Positions 37,882-47,788 are shown, numbered from the stretch's first letter. The stretch: 64,000 bases of DNA from Legionellaceae bacterium (GCA_029210085.1 JARGPP010000011.1:1-64000); one strand, 5' to 3'. Translations and numbers: made by a program. The notes: generated from the sequence alone by a model not told the origin.

Positions 37882-38973
37882 CTATAACAAAGAATAATCT
37901 GTATAACCTTGCTCCCCCCCACCATACAGACTAGATTGCTCAGGTAATTCAAGCGGAGCATTTTGCTTCAAGCGCTGCACTAAATCAGGATTAGCAATAA
38001 AAGGTTTCCCGAAAGCGACCAAGTCGGCATAACCACTTGCAACTGCTTCCATTGCCATTGCTCGCGTATAACCATTATTGACCATCCATGCGCCCTGGAA
38101 GATATCTCGAAGGGCATGAAAATTGAACCCTTGCATATCACGCCCCCCTCCTGTTTCCCCTTCAATAACATGCACATAAGCAAGCTTTAAACGACTTAAT
38201 TCATGCACAAGTGGGAAATATATATTTTCAGGTGCGCTATCACGTGCACCTCCCTTATGACTCACGGGCGACAATCTAATCGCTGTACGACTTGCACCGA
38301 TTGCTGTAATAACCGCTTCAACCACCTCAATGACAAAACGCAACCGCTTTGTAACTGAACCACCATAAGCATCTTTCCGATGATTTGAAACATCACTCAT
38401 AAATTGATGAATTAAATAACCATTCGCTGCATGAATTTCTACACCATCAAAGCCTGCTTTTATCGCATTCTCTGCTGCCTTTTGATAGGAATTGACTGTG
38501 TTTTTTATTTCATCCAGCAGCAAGGCACGTGGTACCCCGACATCAGAAAAGCCACCATTTTCAATAAACGTTTTTAAGCCTTCAGCTTTAATAGCAGAAG
38601 GAGCAACAGGTGCCATTCCGTCCGGCTGGAGAGATGGATGAGAAACCCGCCCTACATGCCAGAGCTGCGCAAAAATCACCCCTCCATTTTCATGCACGGC
38701 ATTCGTCACTAAACGCCAGCCATCGACTTGTTCCGGAGAATAAATGCCAGGCGTCCAAGCATAGCCTTTACCCACAGGGGAAATTTGAGTTGCTTCGGAA
38801 ATAATTAATCCGGCACTGGCACGCTGCGCATAATATTCTGCATTCACAGCATGAGGGACATCCGTACCATGTGTCGCGCGACAACGTGTCAATGGTGCCA
38901 TCACCACGCGATTATTTAGCCTTAAGTCTTTTAAATCAAACGATTGGAACAACAAACTTGACTCAGCATCCAT
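37882..38973 (-). CDS. nemA: Old yellow enzyme family flavin reductase (NemA-like)
   Basis: An FMN-dependent ene-reductase of 363 residues acting on electrophilic alkenes and nitro compounds. Landmarks are NNRVVMAPLTRCRA at the N-terminus, AQLWHVGRVSHPS, the substrate-binding pair H/N in GVEIHAANGYLIHQFMSD, and DAYGGSVTKRLRFVIEVV. GGAG precedes the ATG. It is a single gene, convergent with ispB across a 222-base gap that holds no other gene. The symbol is by similarity to the E. coli N-ethylmaleimide reductase. Confidence 0.88.
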   Translation of the reverse strand: MDAESSLLFQSFDLKDLRLNNRVVMAPLTRCRATHGTDVPHAVNAEYYAQRASAGLIISEATQISPVGKGYAWTPGIYSPEQVDGWRLVTNAVHENGGVIFAQLWHVGRVSHPSLQPDGMAPVAPSAIKAEGLKTFIENGGFSDVGVPRALLLDEIKNTVNSYQKAAENAIKAGFDGVEIHAANGYLIHQFMSDVSNHRKDAYGGSVTKRLRFVIEVVEAVITAIGASRTAIRLSPVSHKGGARDSAPENIYFPLVHELSRLKLAYVHVIEGETGGGRDMQGFNFHALRDIFQGAWMVNNGYTRAMAMEAVASGYADLVAFGKPFIANPDLVQRLKQNAPLELPEQSSLYGGGEQGYTDYSLL

Positions 38974-39054
38974 GACACATCTCCATCATCACATCTAAAG
39001 ATGAACAGCTTTAATTGAGTTTTAGTTTAATTGAATAACCAATAAAAAAACAAT

Positions 39055-40146
39055 TTAAACATTAAATAAAAAATGCATCACATCACCATCTTTCACAACG
39101 TAGGTTTTTCCTTCAAGCCGTAATTTACCCGCGGCTTTTGCACCTTGCTCTCCATCACATGCAATGAAATCATCATATGCCATCACTTCAGCACGGATAA
39201 ATCCTTTTTGAAAATCGGTGTGAATCACGCCTGCAGCCTCAGGTGCAGTCGCACCCAATGGAATTGTCCACGCACGCACTTCTCGAACACCCGCTGTAAA
39301 ATAAGTTTCAAGTCCTAACAAGGCATACGCTGCACGAATCACTTGGTGCAAGCCAGGCTCTTCTAACCCTAAGTCGGCCATAAACTCTGTGCGTTCCTCA
39401 TCATCTAATTCAGATAATGTCGCTTCTGTCTCTAGAGATAACGGTAAAATACCCGCTCCTTCACTTTCAGCCAGTGCGCGCACTTTTGCAAGTGCTTCAT
39501 TGTCATTTAAACCATCATCATCAATATTTGCAATATATAAAATAGGCTTCGCTGTAAGCAAACCATACCGCTTACAAATCGGTTGCACCTCTTCAAGATT
39601 CGGTAAACTTCTTACTTGCTCACCTGCTTCTAGATGTGTTTTGATTATTTCAAATAATGCTTTATCTCGTATCGCTTCTTTATCACCGCTTTTACTATTC
39701 TTAGACGCTTTTTGATGCGCTTTTTCAATGGTTTCAAGATCAGCCAAAGCAAGCTCTGTATTAATTGTCTCAATATCACCAATAGGGTCAATTTTACCAT
39801 GCACATGCACCACGTTTTCTTGCTCAAAACAACGGACCACATGCAAAATTGCATCTGTTTCACGGATATTTGCTAAAAATTTATTACCCAGCCCTTCACC
39901 TTTGGCAGCACCGGCAACAAGCCCTGCAATATCCACAAATTCCATTGCAGCAGGTATGACACGTTCAGGAGACACAATCGCTGAAATCGCATCAATACGT
40001 GGATCAGGTATAGTTACCATACCTACGTGGGGATCAATCGTACAAAAGGGATAATTTGAAGCTTCAATGCCTGCTTTGGTTAAAGCATTAAATAACGTTG
40101 ACTTTCCAACATTCGGCAAGCCGACGATGCCACATTGTACGCCCAT
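39055..40146 (-). CDS. ychF: Redox-regulated ATPase/GTPase YchF
   Basis: A universally conserved Obg-family P-loop protein (363 residues, as in E. coli) that prefers ATP and associates with ribosomes. It has Walker [13 protein letters not shown], switch residues [20 protein letters not shown] (G3), and a NIDD/K-type G4 replaced by the YchF-specific YIANIDDDG. The C-terminal TGS-like domain ends in [21 protein letters not shown] lies just inside the end of pth, three bases upstream: the two genes form the common pth-ychF operon. Confidence 0.97.
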   Translation of the reverse strand: MGVQCGIVGLPNVGKSTLFNALTKAGIEASNYPFCTIDPHVGMVTIPDPRIDAISAIVSPERVIPAAMEFVDIAGLVAGAAKGEGLGNKFLANIRETDAILHVVRCFEQENVVHVHGKIDPIGDIETINTELALADLETIEKAHQKASKNSKSGDKEAIRDKALFEIIKTHLEAGEQVRSLPNLEEVQPICKRYGLLTAKPILYIANIDDDGLNDNEALAKVRALAESEGAGILPLSLETEATLSELDDEERTEFMADLGLEEPGLHQVIRAAYALLGLETYFTAGVREVRAWTIPLGATAPEAAGVIHTDFQKGFIRAEVMAYDDFIACDGEQGAKAAGKLRLEGKTYVVKDGDVMHFLFNV

Positions 40147-40149
40147 GGC

Positions 40150-40746
40150 TTACTCCTCTTTATTTTCGGTTTTTTTTCCAGTATTTAAAGCCTTCATCGC
40201 GCAAGATAACTGCCCTGAAATTACTTCAGGCATCACATCCATGGCCTCTGAAATGGCCCTATCAATTTGTTGTCTTTCATCAGGTGATGGCTTGCCCAAC
40301 ACATAATCAGTGACTAAATCTTTATGCCCCGGATGAGCAATGCCTAAACGCAAGCGATTAAAGTTTGCTCCTCCTGCATGCGCTATTAAATCGCGCAGAC
40401 CATTATGGCCACCATGGCCACCGCCTGTTTTAAGACGTGCAACCCCAACCGGTAAATCTAATTCATCATGCGCCACAAGCACTTGATTTGGCTCAATCTG
40501 ATAAAACTGACATAGCGAACGTACAGAACGACCGGATTGATTCATCCAGGTATTGGGTAATAACACATGAAATGGACGGCCATCTAACGCAACAGATGCC
40601 ACCTCACCTTGAAAACTTTTATGTAGGCGAAACGAGGCACCGAGTTGCTCGACCAATGCACGAGCAAACCATCCGCCGGCATTATGACGGGTGCGCTCAT
40701 AAGAGGCACCCGGGTTTTGCAATCCAACCACTAATTTAACGGTCAT
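40150..40746 (-). CDS. pth: Peptidyl-tRNA hydrolase
   Basis: Releases tRNA from stalled peptidyl-tRNA. The 198-residue enzyme has Asn10 and His20 in VGLQNPGASYERTRHNAG, Asn68 region in LPNTWMNQSG, and the catalytic-His-polarising Asp in VAHDELDLPVG. The GGHGGHNGLRD loop is diagnostic. It follows rplY by 14 bases and precedes ychF by three, the usual rplY-pth-ychF order. The C-terminal KTGKKTENKEE tail is a small extension. Confidence 0.97.
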   Translation of the reverse strand: MTVKLVVGLQNPGASYERTRHNAGGWFARALVEQLGASFRLHKSFQGEVASVALDGRPFHVLLPNTWMNQSGRSVRSLCQFYQIEPNQVLVAHDELDLPVGVARLKTGGGHGGHNGLRDLIAHAGGANFNRLRLGIAHPGHKDLVTDYVLGKPSPDERQQIDRAISEAMDVMPEVISGQLSCAMKALNTGKKTENKEE

Positions 40747-40760
40747 AAAGCACTCAGCAC

Positions 40761-41486
40761 TTATTCAGCTGCTGGCTTATCTTTCGCATCATCAGCTTGA
40801 GAATCACCTTCTACAGCATCATCAGAAGCACTATCAGCTGAAGCTTCTTCACCTTCAGCGCCCTCTTCAACTGCTTCACTTTCAACTTCAGGCTCTTCTT
40901 CCACCACAACACGTGGCTCATGTATACTCACAACAGGGTGGTCATGATCGCCTGTGGTTGGGTCAATACTTAACTCAACGCCTTTCGGTAATTTCACTTC
41001 AGACAAATGCAAGACCTGATTCATGGCAAAACCTGCTAAATCCACTTCAATAAATTCAGGCAAATGACGCGCTTCACAACGCACTTCAACTTGTGTCATG
41101 GTATGGTTCACAACACCACCTTCTTTCACACCGGGTGCTTCTTCTTCATTAATATAATGAAGCGGTACAACTTTAACCAACACATCTTTAGAAGATACGC
41201 GTTGTAAATCCATATGCAAAATAATGGCTTTATAGGGATGACGTTGCACGTCTTTTAAAATCACGCGTTCTTTTTTGCCTTCAACTGTAATTTCAAATAC
41301 ACTTGAATAAATGCTTTCAGATTCTAATCTTTTTTGTACGTGCTTTTGTAAAAATTGAATGGATTGCGAAGGCTTATCTCCACCATACAATACAGCAGGT
41401 ACTTTTTCATCAAGACGGCGCAGGCGGCGGCTCGCACCCTTCCCAATCAGCGCTCTTGTTTCAGCTTCTAATATAATTTCTGACAT
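40761..41486 (-). CDS. rplY: 50S ribosomal protein L25, CTC/TL5 form
   Basis: Binds 5S rRNA. This is the long two-domain CTC form (241 residues): residues 1-95 are the L25 domain (ETRALIGKGASRRLRR, VPAVLYGG), residues 96-190 the C-terminal beta domain (VPLHYINEEEAPGVKEGG, VEVDLAGF). The last 50 residues are an acidic, Ala/Ser-rich tail. GGAG lies seven bases before the ATG. The mRNA leader appears to form two adjacent hairpins (see separate entry). Confidence 0.96.
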   Translation of the reverse strand: MSEIILEAETRALIGKGASRRLRRLDEKVPAVLYGGDKPSQSIQFLQKHVQKRLESESIYSSVFEITVEGKKERVILKDVQRHPYKAIILHMDLQRVSSKDVLVKVVPLHYINEEEAPGVKEGGVVNHTMTQVEVRCEARHLPEFIEVDLAGFAMNQVLHLSEVKLPKGVELSIDPTTGDHDHPVVSIHEPRVVVEEEPEVESEAVEEGAEGEEASADSASDDAVEGDSQADDAKDKPAAE

Positions 41487-41508
41487 CGGTCATCTCCAAA
41501 AAATTAAA

Positions 41509-41562
41509 TGCTTTATCTTGCGACCAGAATAAAGCACCTCTTATCGATAAATATAAAAGAGG
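41509..41562 (-). promoter_or_regulatory. Structured rplY leader: two abutting hairpins
   Basis: Reading the minus strand, stem 1 is CCTCTT/AAGAGG (41562-41557 with 41542-41537). Stem 2 is TGCTTTAT/ATAAAGCA (41536-41529 with 41516-41509), 8 perfect pairs around a 12-base loop. They touch without a spacer. TTTAATTTTTT follows, then the GGAG ribosome-binding site of rplY. This layout suits an attenuator or an autoregulatory site; it is inference from base pairing only. Confidence 0.5.
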
Positions 41563-41568
41563 CAGCGC

Positions 41569-41574
41569 AGTATA
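41569..41574 (-). promoter_or_regulatory. -10 box of rplY
   Basis: TATACT on the minus strand at 41574-41569. A transcript starting about seven bases later would begin exactly at the first hairpin of the leader. The -35 region is poor, which is common for growth-rate-controlled promoters. Confidence 0.45.
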
Positions 41575-41591
41575 CACCACTTTTTAGTAAT

Positions 41592-42458
41592 TTAATATCC
41601 ACATCCACTACGTGTAACTTTGCGGCGCTTTTCTTGTGGTTCATCTTGTATGTCTGCTGTATCACCCTCAGTAGATAATAGATGCACAGAAGGACCTTTT
41701 CTCTCTTCAGCCGGCTGATAAAAAGCATGTGTGGCACGTGCTTTTTCCAACGCATCTTCAATCCTATCTTTTAGAAATAAGCAAGCATCTGACTCATCAC
41801 TTTCATCATATTCAGTATATTCATCTGCAATCACACCATAAATTTGATCTTTAGACGGTGAAATAGGCTGTTTAAAAAAAAGGTAATGTTCAGGCCAGCG
41901 ATTCATAAACTCCCGCGCTTCTCGACGAGACTTTGCTGCTGTAAACACCGCTGTCGATAAAGCCTTGTCTAAATCCGCCAATGCTTTGTCTGATTGCCCC
42001 AGAGCATGATATATCGTTGCTCGACGACGCAACGCAAAGTGACTCACCTCATCAGGCTCACATTCAATCAATGTCGTTACAAGAGGAAGGGCTTCAGCAA
42101 AGCGCTCTGCTACAAAACAAATATCAATAGCAAGCTTCAAAGCTTGTTCATGTTTAGGGTGAGACGCTAAAATAACGTTTAAAAGCTTGAGTGCTTCGTT
42201 TGAATCTTGTTCCAAACTTCCCTGATAGCGTAGATATGCTAAGCGAATCAACAAAGCCTCATGATTTGGATAATGCTCTAAAAGAGCTTCGAGTGGTTGC
42301 ATAGCCTCAATTGGACATGGTGTCTGACTGTGTTCAATCATATTCGTATATGTGTGTAAGTGCTGCGCAATCACGCCATCATCACTTTTTGTACCTTCAC
42401 TTGCTTCCACATCATAAGAGAGCTCGTCTAAATCAGTCGGATATAACCACATCTTCAT
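41592..42458 (-). CDS. TPR-repeat protein, tandem paralogue A
   Basis: A 288-residue protein with three to four tetratricopeptide-like helix pairs (LLEHYPNHEALLIRLAYLR, ILASHPKHEQALKLAIDIC, RRRATIYHALGQSDKALADL). An N-terminal MKMWLYP and the C-terminal ARATHAFYQPAEE segment recur in the next gene upstream (MHMWLS and ARAMLAFYQPGES), so the two are paralogues. The last 40 residues are charged and end KRRKVTRSGCGY. No signal peptide. The function is not recognised; TPRs usually mediate protein contacts. It lies 81 bases after its paralogue on the same strand. Confidence 0.65.
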   Translation of the reverse strand: MKMWLYPTDLDELSYDVEASEGTKSDDGVIAQHLHTYTNMIEHSQTPCPIEAMQPLEALLEHYPNHEALLIRLAYLRYQGSLEQDSNEALKLLNVILASHPKHEQALKLAIDICFVAERFAEALPLVTTLIECEPDEVSHFALRRRATIYHALGQSDKALADLDKALSTAVFTAAKSRREAREFMNRWPEHYLFFKQPISPSKDQIYGVIADEYTEYDESDESDACLFLKDRIEDALEKARATHAFYQPAEERKGPSVHLLSTEGDTADIQDEPQEKRRKVTRSGCGY

Positions 42459-42539
42459 CTTAATGCCTTACCTCATTTTATAAAAAAAACAACACAAACC
42501 AAGCTAAAAAATGACAAATAACTCGCCTTAGACTACAGG

Positions 42540-43466
42540 CTATTTAAATGTCAAAGTGTCCACGCAATTTATATCTTTAGTCGATTCTCCAGGCTGATAA
42601 AACGCGAGCATGGCACGCGCTTCTTGAAGCTTTGTGACATTATGTGTAGCACGATAAATCGTATATTTATCCAGAGTCACTTGGTCCATATCGTTGCGTG
42701 CTTCACACAGTGTAATACGATACCTTAAAGCTTCAATATGCTGCGGATATTTTTCTAACAATTCATTTGCATCCACAAGTGCGTCTTGTAAATGACCTTG
42801 TGCTCCGTGCACTTGACTACGCAATAATAAACAAGCTTTAAACAAGTCATGGGGAAGATTAAACCGGTATTCTTCCGCCAAGACGCTATTTAAATCACGC
42901 TGTGCAAGCGCATATTTTTCTTGACTGAAAAAAATCTTGGCACATAAATAAAGGATTTTGATGCGCTCTTCTTGATACATTTCAGAGTTAAAATCAGTGC
43001 GTTGCAATAAAACATTAAAATCATTTAAAGCGTTCTGAAATACGCCCAGTTCATAATAAACCTCACCACGACGACAAAGCACAGGAATATTCATCTCAGC
43101 AGACTGAAGTGTTAATAGCGTACTTAAATCAACTAAAGCCAACTCAAAATCATTGGCTTTAAAATAAATAGACGCACGTAATTTTAAAGCTTCTTCATGT
43201 TGAGGATTTTTATCCAAAACTAGCGCTAAGTCGCATAAAGCAGCGCGGACATCATAAATATTAAAAAAGTGCGCACGACGGATTAAAAGCGCTTCATGTT
43301 CAGGATAATGCTCTAAAAGTGAATTTAAACAGTATACCGCCCCTGATGATGCCAATTGCTCTCTCTGGTACCAATCATTATAAAAAGTCAGTGTATCACT
43401 CACTTCTTGATTCACTAAATCAACATCTTTAATGCCTATATCTTTAAACGACAACCACATGTGCAT
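42540..43466 (-). CDS. TPR-repeat protein, tandem paralogue B
   Basis: A 308-residue protein with about six TPR-like helix pairs: LLEHYPEHEALLIRRAHFF, VLDKNPQHEEALKLRASIYF, CRRGEVYYELGVFQNALNDF, LLRSQVHGAQGHLQDALVDA, LLEKYPQHIEALRYRI. It shares its start, repeat wording and FYQP motif with the downstream gene. No signal peptide or membrane segment. On the minus strand a TTGACA lies about 32 bases upstream (43503-43498), but the matching -10 is poor. The partner protein is unknown. Confidence 0.65.
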   Translation of the reverse strand: MHMWLSFKDIGIKDVDLVNQEVSDTLTFYNDWYQREQLASSGAVYCLNSLLEHYPEHEALLIRRAHFFNIYDVRAALCDLALVLDKNPQHEEALKLRASIYFKANDFELALVDLSTLLTLQSAEMNIPVLCRRGEVYYELGVFQNALNDFNVLLQRTDFNSEMYQEERIKILYLCAKIFFSQEKYALAQRDLNSVLAEEYRFNLPHDLFKACLLLRSQVHGAQGHLQDALVDANELLEKYPQHIEALRYRITLCEARNDMDQVTLDKYTIYRATHNVTKLQEARAMLAFYQPGESTKDINCVDTLTFK

Positions 43467-43607
43467 AGTATGACTTCAATCCTAGTGCGCTAAAAAATGT
43501 CAAATTCTATCATACTCATCACTGCTCGTCTTCTGCCCATATCACCCCAAATGATTCAGTTCAAAGCCATACACTCATCTTCTCACGGCCTCTCAACGCC
43601 ATTAAAT

Positions 43608-46127
43608 TTACTGAAGCAAAGGCTTTAAGAACTGTCCTGTATATGAATCTGTGTTCAAAGCCAACTGCTCAGGGGTGCCTGTTGCTAATATTTCACCACC
43701 ACGATTCCCTCCTTCAGGACCTAAATCAATCACCCAATCTGCTGTTTTAATTACATCTAAATTATGTTCAATCACCACAATCGTATTACCCTGGTCACGC
43801 AATCTAAAGAGCACTTGTAATAACTGCTTCACATCATGAAAATGTAAACCTGTGGTCGGCTCATCTAAAATATAGAGGGTTTCACCTGTATCTCGCTTTG
43901 AGAGCTCGCGTGCAAGCTTCATACGCTGTGCCTCCCCCCCTGAAAGCGTCGTTGCACTTTGCCCCAAGTGTACATAAGACAAACCAACATCCATTAATGT
44001 TTGACACTTTCGAGCTAATACGGGCACCGCATCAAAGAAGTCACATGCTTCTTCAGTCGTCATGTTAAGCACTTCGTGAATGTTTTTACCTTTGTATTGC
44101 ACATCTAATGTTTCACGGTTATAACGCTTACCACGACACACATCACACATCACATATGTGTCCGGTAAAAAGTGCATTTCGACTTTAATTAATCCATCCC
44201 CCTGACAAGCCTCACAGCGCCCACCTCGCACGTTAAAACTAAAACGTCCTGGCTTATATCCACGTGCTCGCGCCTCGGGTGTATTTGAAAATAATTCTCG
44301 TATCGGTGTAAAAAGCCCGGTATACGTCGCAGGATTAGAGCGAGGTGTTCGTCCAATAGGACTTTGATCAATATCAATCACTTTGTCGCAATAGTCTAAT
44401 CCTTCAACCGCACCAACCTCACCAATCAATGAAATTTGGCTGCGATAAAAACGAGCACGTGCTAATGGATACAATGTGTCATTGATTAAACTAGACTTAC
44501 CAGAACCCGATACCCCCGTGACACAAGTCATTAGCCCAACAGGAATACTCACAGACACATCGTTTAAATTATGACACGTCACACCTTCCAAACGAATGAC
44601 GCGCTCAGCCTCATAAGATGTACGAACCTTAGGGACTTCTATTGATTCTGTTCCTAACAAATATTGCCCGGTCAAAGACTCTTTACAGGCCATAATATCT
44701 TCAGGTGTGCCAGAGGCTACCACATGCCCTCCATGAATACCCGCACCTGGCCCGATATCTAATACATGATCTGCAGCGCGAATGGCCTCTTCATCATGCT
44801 CTACAACAATAATGGAGTTGCCTAAATCACGTAATTGCAATAAGGTTTTCAATAATCTTGCGTTATCTCGTTGATGTAAGCCAATCGAAGGCTCATCGAG
44901 CACATACATCACACCGACCAGACCAGAACCAATTTGACTTGCAAGCCGAATACGTTGCGCCTCACCTCCAGACAGTGTTTCAGACCGCCTTTCAAGTGAT
45001 AAGTAATCCAGTCCCACTTCGACTAAAAATCCGAGACGTGCCATAATTTCTTGGTTAATTTTTTTCGCAATTTCGCCTCTGGCACCCGGTAAATGTAATG
45101 ATTTAAAAAATTGATAAGCTTCTCCAATTGGATAAGCCACCACATCCGTTAAACGTCGACCATCAACCAATACATGTCTCGCAGCCGGTCTAAGGCGCGT
45201 GCCCTCACAGCGCATACACGGCCTAAACATCAATTCAGGATTATCTTCTGAACCAATCTTGACTGTTTTTTTCTCAATACCTAGCCCATCACAGGCGGTA
45301 CAAGCCCCTGCTGGACTATTAAATGAAAACAATCGCGGCTCTAACTCTTCCAAACTATACCCACATTCAGAACAGGCAAATTTTGCTGAAAATACAATAT
45401 CTTGATGCGCCCCATCCATCGATGCAACCACAGCCAGTCCATCACCCACATGGAGTGCATTTTCAAATGACTCGCTCAAACGAGTGCTGGCATCTTGCCG
45501 CACTTTTAGGCGGTCAACCACAACCTCAATGGTATGCTTTTTGTAACGCTCAAGCTCTGGTGGCGCATCTAAATCATATAAAGTGCCATTCACTCGAGCA
45601 CGCACATATCCTAACACTTGCAAACGTTTAAAAACTTGCTCATGCTCACCTTTTCGGCCACGAATCACAGGACCTAACAACATGATTTTGCTGTCTTCTG
45701 GCAGATTTAAGACATGATCAACCATTTGAGACACGGTTTGTGCATGCAACTTCAGCTGATGCTTAGGACAATAAGGCTCGCCCACACGCGCATACAATAA
45801 CCTTAAATAATCATAAATCTCGGTGGTCGTACCCACAGTTGAGCGCGGATTATGCGAAGTCACTTTTTGTTCAATCGCGATTGCAGGCGAAAGCCCTTCT
45901 ATCGACTCAACATCCGGCTTATCCATAATCGATAAAAACTGCCGAGCATAAGACGATAATGACTCAACATAACGCCTTTGCCCTTCCGCGTATAAAGTAT
46001 CAAAGGCAAGCGATGATTTTCCGGAACCCGATAGTCCTGTGATCACTGTGAGTTGATTACGTGGCAAACTCACATCAATATTTTGAAGGTTGTGGGTTTT
46101 TGCCCCACGAATTTTAATAACACCCAT
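43608..46127 (-). CDS. uvrA: Excinuclease ABC subunit A lacking the insertion domain
   Basis: The damage-sensing ATPase of nucleotide excision repair. Walker [21 protein letters not shown] is at 31-50, the UvrB-binding domain (about 120-240) is present, zinc finger I is C252-C255-C276-C279, signature [16 protein letters not shown] and Walker [15 protein letters not shown] follow, and the second ABC half ([17 protein letters not shown], zinc finger CEACQGDG...[20 protein letters not shown]) is complete. The protein is 839 residues against 940 in E. coli. The shortfall lies in one place: after NPEL (296-299) the sequence jumps to [12 protein letters not shown], removing about 100 residues that form the insertion domain. 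The start is set at 46127 because the family begins MxxIxIRGA there; upstream starts add unrelated residues. Confidence 0.93.
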   Translation of the reverse strand: MGVIKIRGAKTHNLQNIDVSLPRNQLTVITGLSGSGKSSLAFDTLYAEGQRRYVESLSSYARQFLSIMDKPDVESIEGLSPAIAIEQKVTSHNPRSTVGTTTEIYDYLRLLYARVGEPYCPKHQLKLHAQTVSQMVDHVLNLPEDSKIMLLGPVIRGRKGEHEQVFKRLQVLGYVRARVNGTLYDLDAPPELERYKKHTIEVVVDRLKVRQDASTRLSESFENALHVGDGLAVVASMDGAHQDIVFSAKFACSECGYSLEELEPRLFSFNSPAGACTACDGLGIEKKTVKIGSEDNPELMFRPCMRCEGTRLRPAARHVLVDGRRLTDVVAYPIGEAYQFFKSLHLPGARGEIAKKINQEIMARLGFLVEVGLDYLSLERRSETLSGGEAQRIRLASQIGSGLVGVMYVLDEPSIGLHQRDNARLLKTLLQLRDLGNSIIVVEHDEEAIRAADHVLDIGPGAGIHGGHVVASGTPEDIMACKESLTGQYLLGTESIEVPKVRTSYEAERVIRLEGVTCHNLNDVSVSIPVGLMTCVTGVSGSGKSSLINDTLYPLARARFYRSQISLIGEVGAVEGLDYCDKVIDIDQSPIGRTPRSNPATYTGLFTPIRELFSNTPEARARGYKPGRFSFNVRGGRCEACQGDGLIKVEMHFLPDTYVMCDVCRGKRYNRETLDVQYKGKNIHEVLNMTTEEACDFFDAVPVLARKCQTLMDVGLSYVHLGQSATTLSGGEAQRMKLARELSKRDTGETLYILDEPTTGLHFHDVKQLLQVLFRLRDQGNTIVVIEHNLDVIKTADWVIDLGPEGGNRGGEILATGTPEQLALNTDSYTGQFLKPLLQ

Positions 46128-46941
46128 GCTCTTTTTTCTCTCTTTCATCACAACTTGACGTTTCGTCATCTGCTTCATCAATTTTAAATAGTGTTTGTAC
46201 CCTATCGGCAGCATCTGCCTGATAACTGCCTCGTCTCTTTGTGAGCGGAGGAGCTTGTTCTTCTTGAGACCACATTGATAAACTTACAACACTTGGAGCC
46301 GCTGATGATCTCAGCATTGACAATTTGGGCGCCTCTTTCATCGCCATAACCAAATCAAATAACCCCGTATCCTTTGTATGTTCGGCTTTTAAAACACTTG
46401 AATTCAAGGTTGCTAGCGTACCATCCATCGCTTGATAAGTAATCACCAAATCATCCGGTGTCACCGAAAAACTCAGTGCTTTTGACAAGCCGTCCAATTG
46501 CTGAGCTGAAAGTGGCTCATCTACGCTCAAATCAAAATGAGTGTTCGCTGACAATCGATTACTTACAACAGCATGTATGACCGCCTCAACCCATATGCTT
46601 ATCATATCAGATGACGGACACACAAAATTAATTTGACTTGGAAATCGCACTTTTGCCTGTTTAAAAAAACATTTTTTTAGTGTGTCCCCGGATACTTGAT
46701 TCAATTGTAAAGAAAATGAAACTCCTTTATTTTGCAATTCTGTCATATACCCCCCCAAAAACAATTTTCTCAACAGCAGTGCAAAATAGTCATCTAACGC
46801 TCCCAATACGAAATGAACCCGCGCATGTTCCACAGGCTCCCAATCAGCCAAAGCCGTGTTAATTTCTAATATTTTATTTTTTGTCGGCATACGCAGATGA
46901 ACTGTGATGGCTTCAGGCAACACTTCGATTTTGTCTCTCAT
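46114..46941 (-). CDS. Orphan protein of unknown function upstream of uvrA
   Basis: A 275-residue soluble-looking protein without a recognised family. The first 210 residues mix helices and strands; the last 65 are polar and probably disordered (from [18 protein letters not shown] to an acidic cluster [17 protein letters not shown]). Such a disordered, Glu-rich end is compatible with a type IV secretion signal, but this cannot be shown. The ATG has GGAG at good spacing. Its last 14 bases overlap the start of uvrA, so the two are translationally linked, although no functional tie is evident. Confidence 0.6.
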   Translation of the reverse strand: MRDKIEVLPEAITVHLRMPTKNKILEINTALADWEPVEHARVHFVLGALDDYFALLLRKLFLGGYMTELQNKGVSFSLQLNQVSGDTLKKCFFKQAKVRFPSQINFVCPSSDMISIWVEAVIHAVVSNRLSANTHFDLSVDEPLSAQQLDGLSKALSFSVTPDDLVITYQAMDGTLATLNSSVLKAEHTKDTGLFDLVMAMKEAPKLSMLRSSAAPSVVSLSMWSQEEQAPPLTKRRGSYQADAADRVQTLFKIDEADDETSSCDEREKKEHGCY

Positions 46942-47065
46942 GCAGTTTCTCCTTCCCTAAAAAACAACATCAAAACCTCAACCTCAAACCCTAACACCAT
47001 GCATCACTAAAACCATTAAAAAGCATTTTTTTTAACCTAAAACCTTCTTGTTTTTTATCACTTAC

Positions 47066-47094
47066 TTCAAAAATAATGCAAATTATGCTATACT
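47066..47094 (+). promoter_or_regulatory. Promoter of the BON-domain gene
   Basis: TTCAAA (47066-47071), 17 bases, then TATACT (47089-47094) with a TGC extension in front of the -10 (extended -10). The leader to the ATG is about 40 bases and ends in AGGAG. Confidence 0.55.
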
Positions 47095-47139
47095 CTGCAC
47101 CAAGAGATGTTTTAAGACTCAAACACTTAGGAGAAAATA

Positions 47140-47694
47140 ATGCGCGGACTGCAGAACTTTATTTTTGCCATTGCTTGCATGTTCACAATCACTGCACTAC
47201 ATGCAACTGATATCAAAAAACTCGAACATGAACTCAGTGACTCAGTTATCACCACAAAAATCACTTCAAAATACACCGAAAGTAAAAATTTAAATCCATT
47301 AAAAATAACGGTCACAACCGATCACGGCGCAGTAACTTTAGCCGGATATGTCAAAAACAGAGCGGCCATGGTTGAAGCATTACGTTTGGCTAAAGCAACA
47401 CATGGCGTTCAATCCGTTTCGGCAAGTGACTTAAAAATCAAGCGTGTGAACACCTCAATCACTGATGCCTACATCACCACAAAAGTTGAAGCCGCTATTT
47501 TAAAAGCCAAAGTCTTAGATGATGAGTCTATACCGCTGGTTGGGATCAATGCCCGCACAAATAACGGGGTTGTCACCTTATCAGGCGAAGTAAAAAACGA
47601 TAAGTCAATCGCCCCTCTCCTTAAACGCGTTCTTGGCGTCAAAGGGGTTAAAAAAGTCGTTTCATACTTGCATGTAGCCAAACATAAAATTTAA
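47140..47694 (+). CDS. Periplasmic protein with two BON domains (OsmY-like)
   Basis: A 184-residue exported protein: signal peptide in residues 1-22 (FIFAIACMFTITALHA), BON domain 1 at about 30-100 (LSDSVITTKITSKY, ITVTTDHGAVTLAGYVKNRA), BON domain 2 at about 105-180 (ITDAYITTKVEAAILKA, ARTNNGVVTLSGEVKNDK). BON domains bind phospholipid membranes; OsmY/DolP-type proteins protect the envelope. There is no lipobox Cys, so it is periplasmic like OsmY and not a lipoprotein like DolP. AGGAG precedes the ATG. It is monocistronic. Confidence 0.88.
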   Translation: MRGLQNFIFAIACMFTITALHATDIKKLEHELSDSVITTKITSKYTESKNLNPLKITVTTDHGAVTLAGYVKNRAAMVEALRLAKATHGVQSVSASDLKIKRVNTSITDAYITTKVEAAILKAKVLDDESIPLVGINARTNNGVVTLSGEVKNDKSIAPLLKRVLGVKGVKKVVSYLHVAKHKI

Positions 47695-47738
47695 AACGCT
47701 TTAAAGTTTTGTTCGGTTAAAACGCTGGATAAACGATT

Positions 47739-47788
47739 CATGCTCAGGTAGGATAGAAATTTACGTTTAAATTTAACTCCTGAGCATG
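47739..47788 (+). promoter_or_regulatory. 10-base inverted repeat just upstream of the MFS gene
   Basis: CATGCTCAGG (47739-47748) and CCTGAGCATG (47779-47788) are exact reverse complements around 30 AT-rich bases. The right arm ends 11 bases before the ATG at 47800. It may form a long leader stem or hold a regulator. The following T tract expected of a terminator for the BON gene is missing. Confidence 0.5.

Noticed and set aside
46942-47139. A telomere-like run of CCTCAA/CCCTAA words upstream of the 275-residue gene
   Set aside because: Irregular, only three or four units, no structural or coding meaning apparent.
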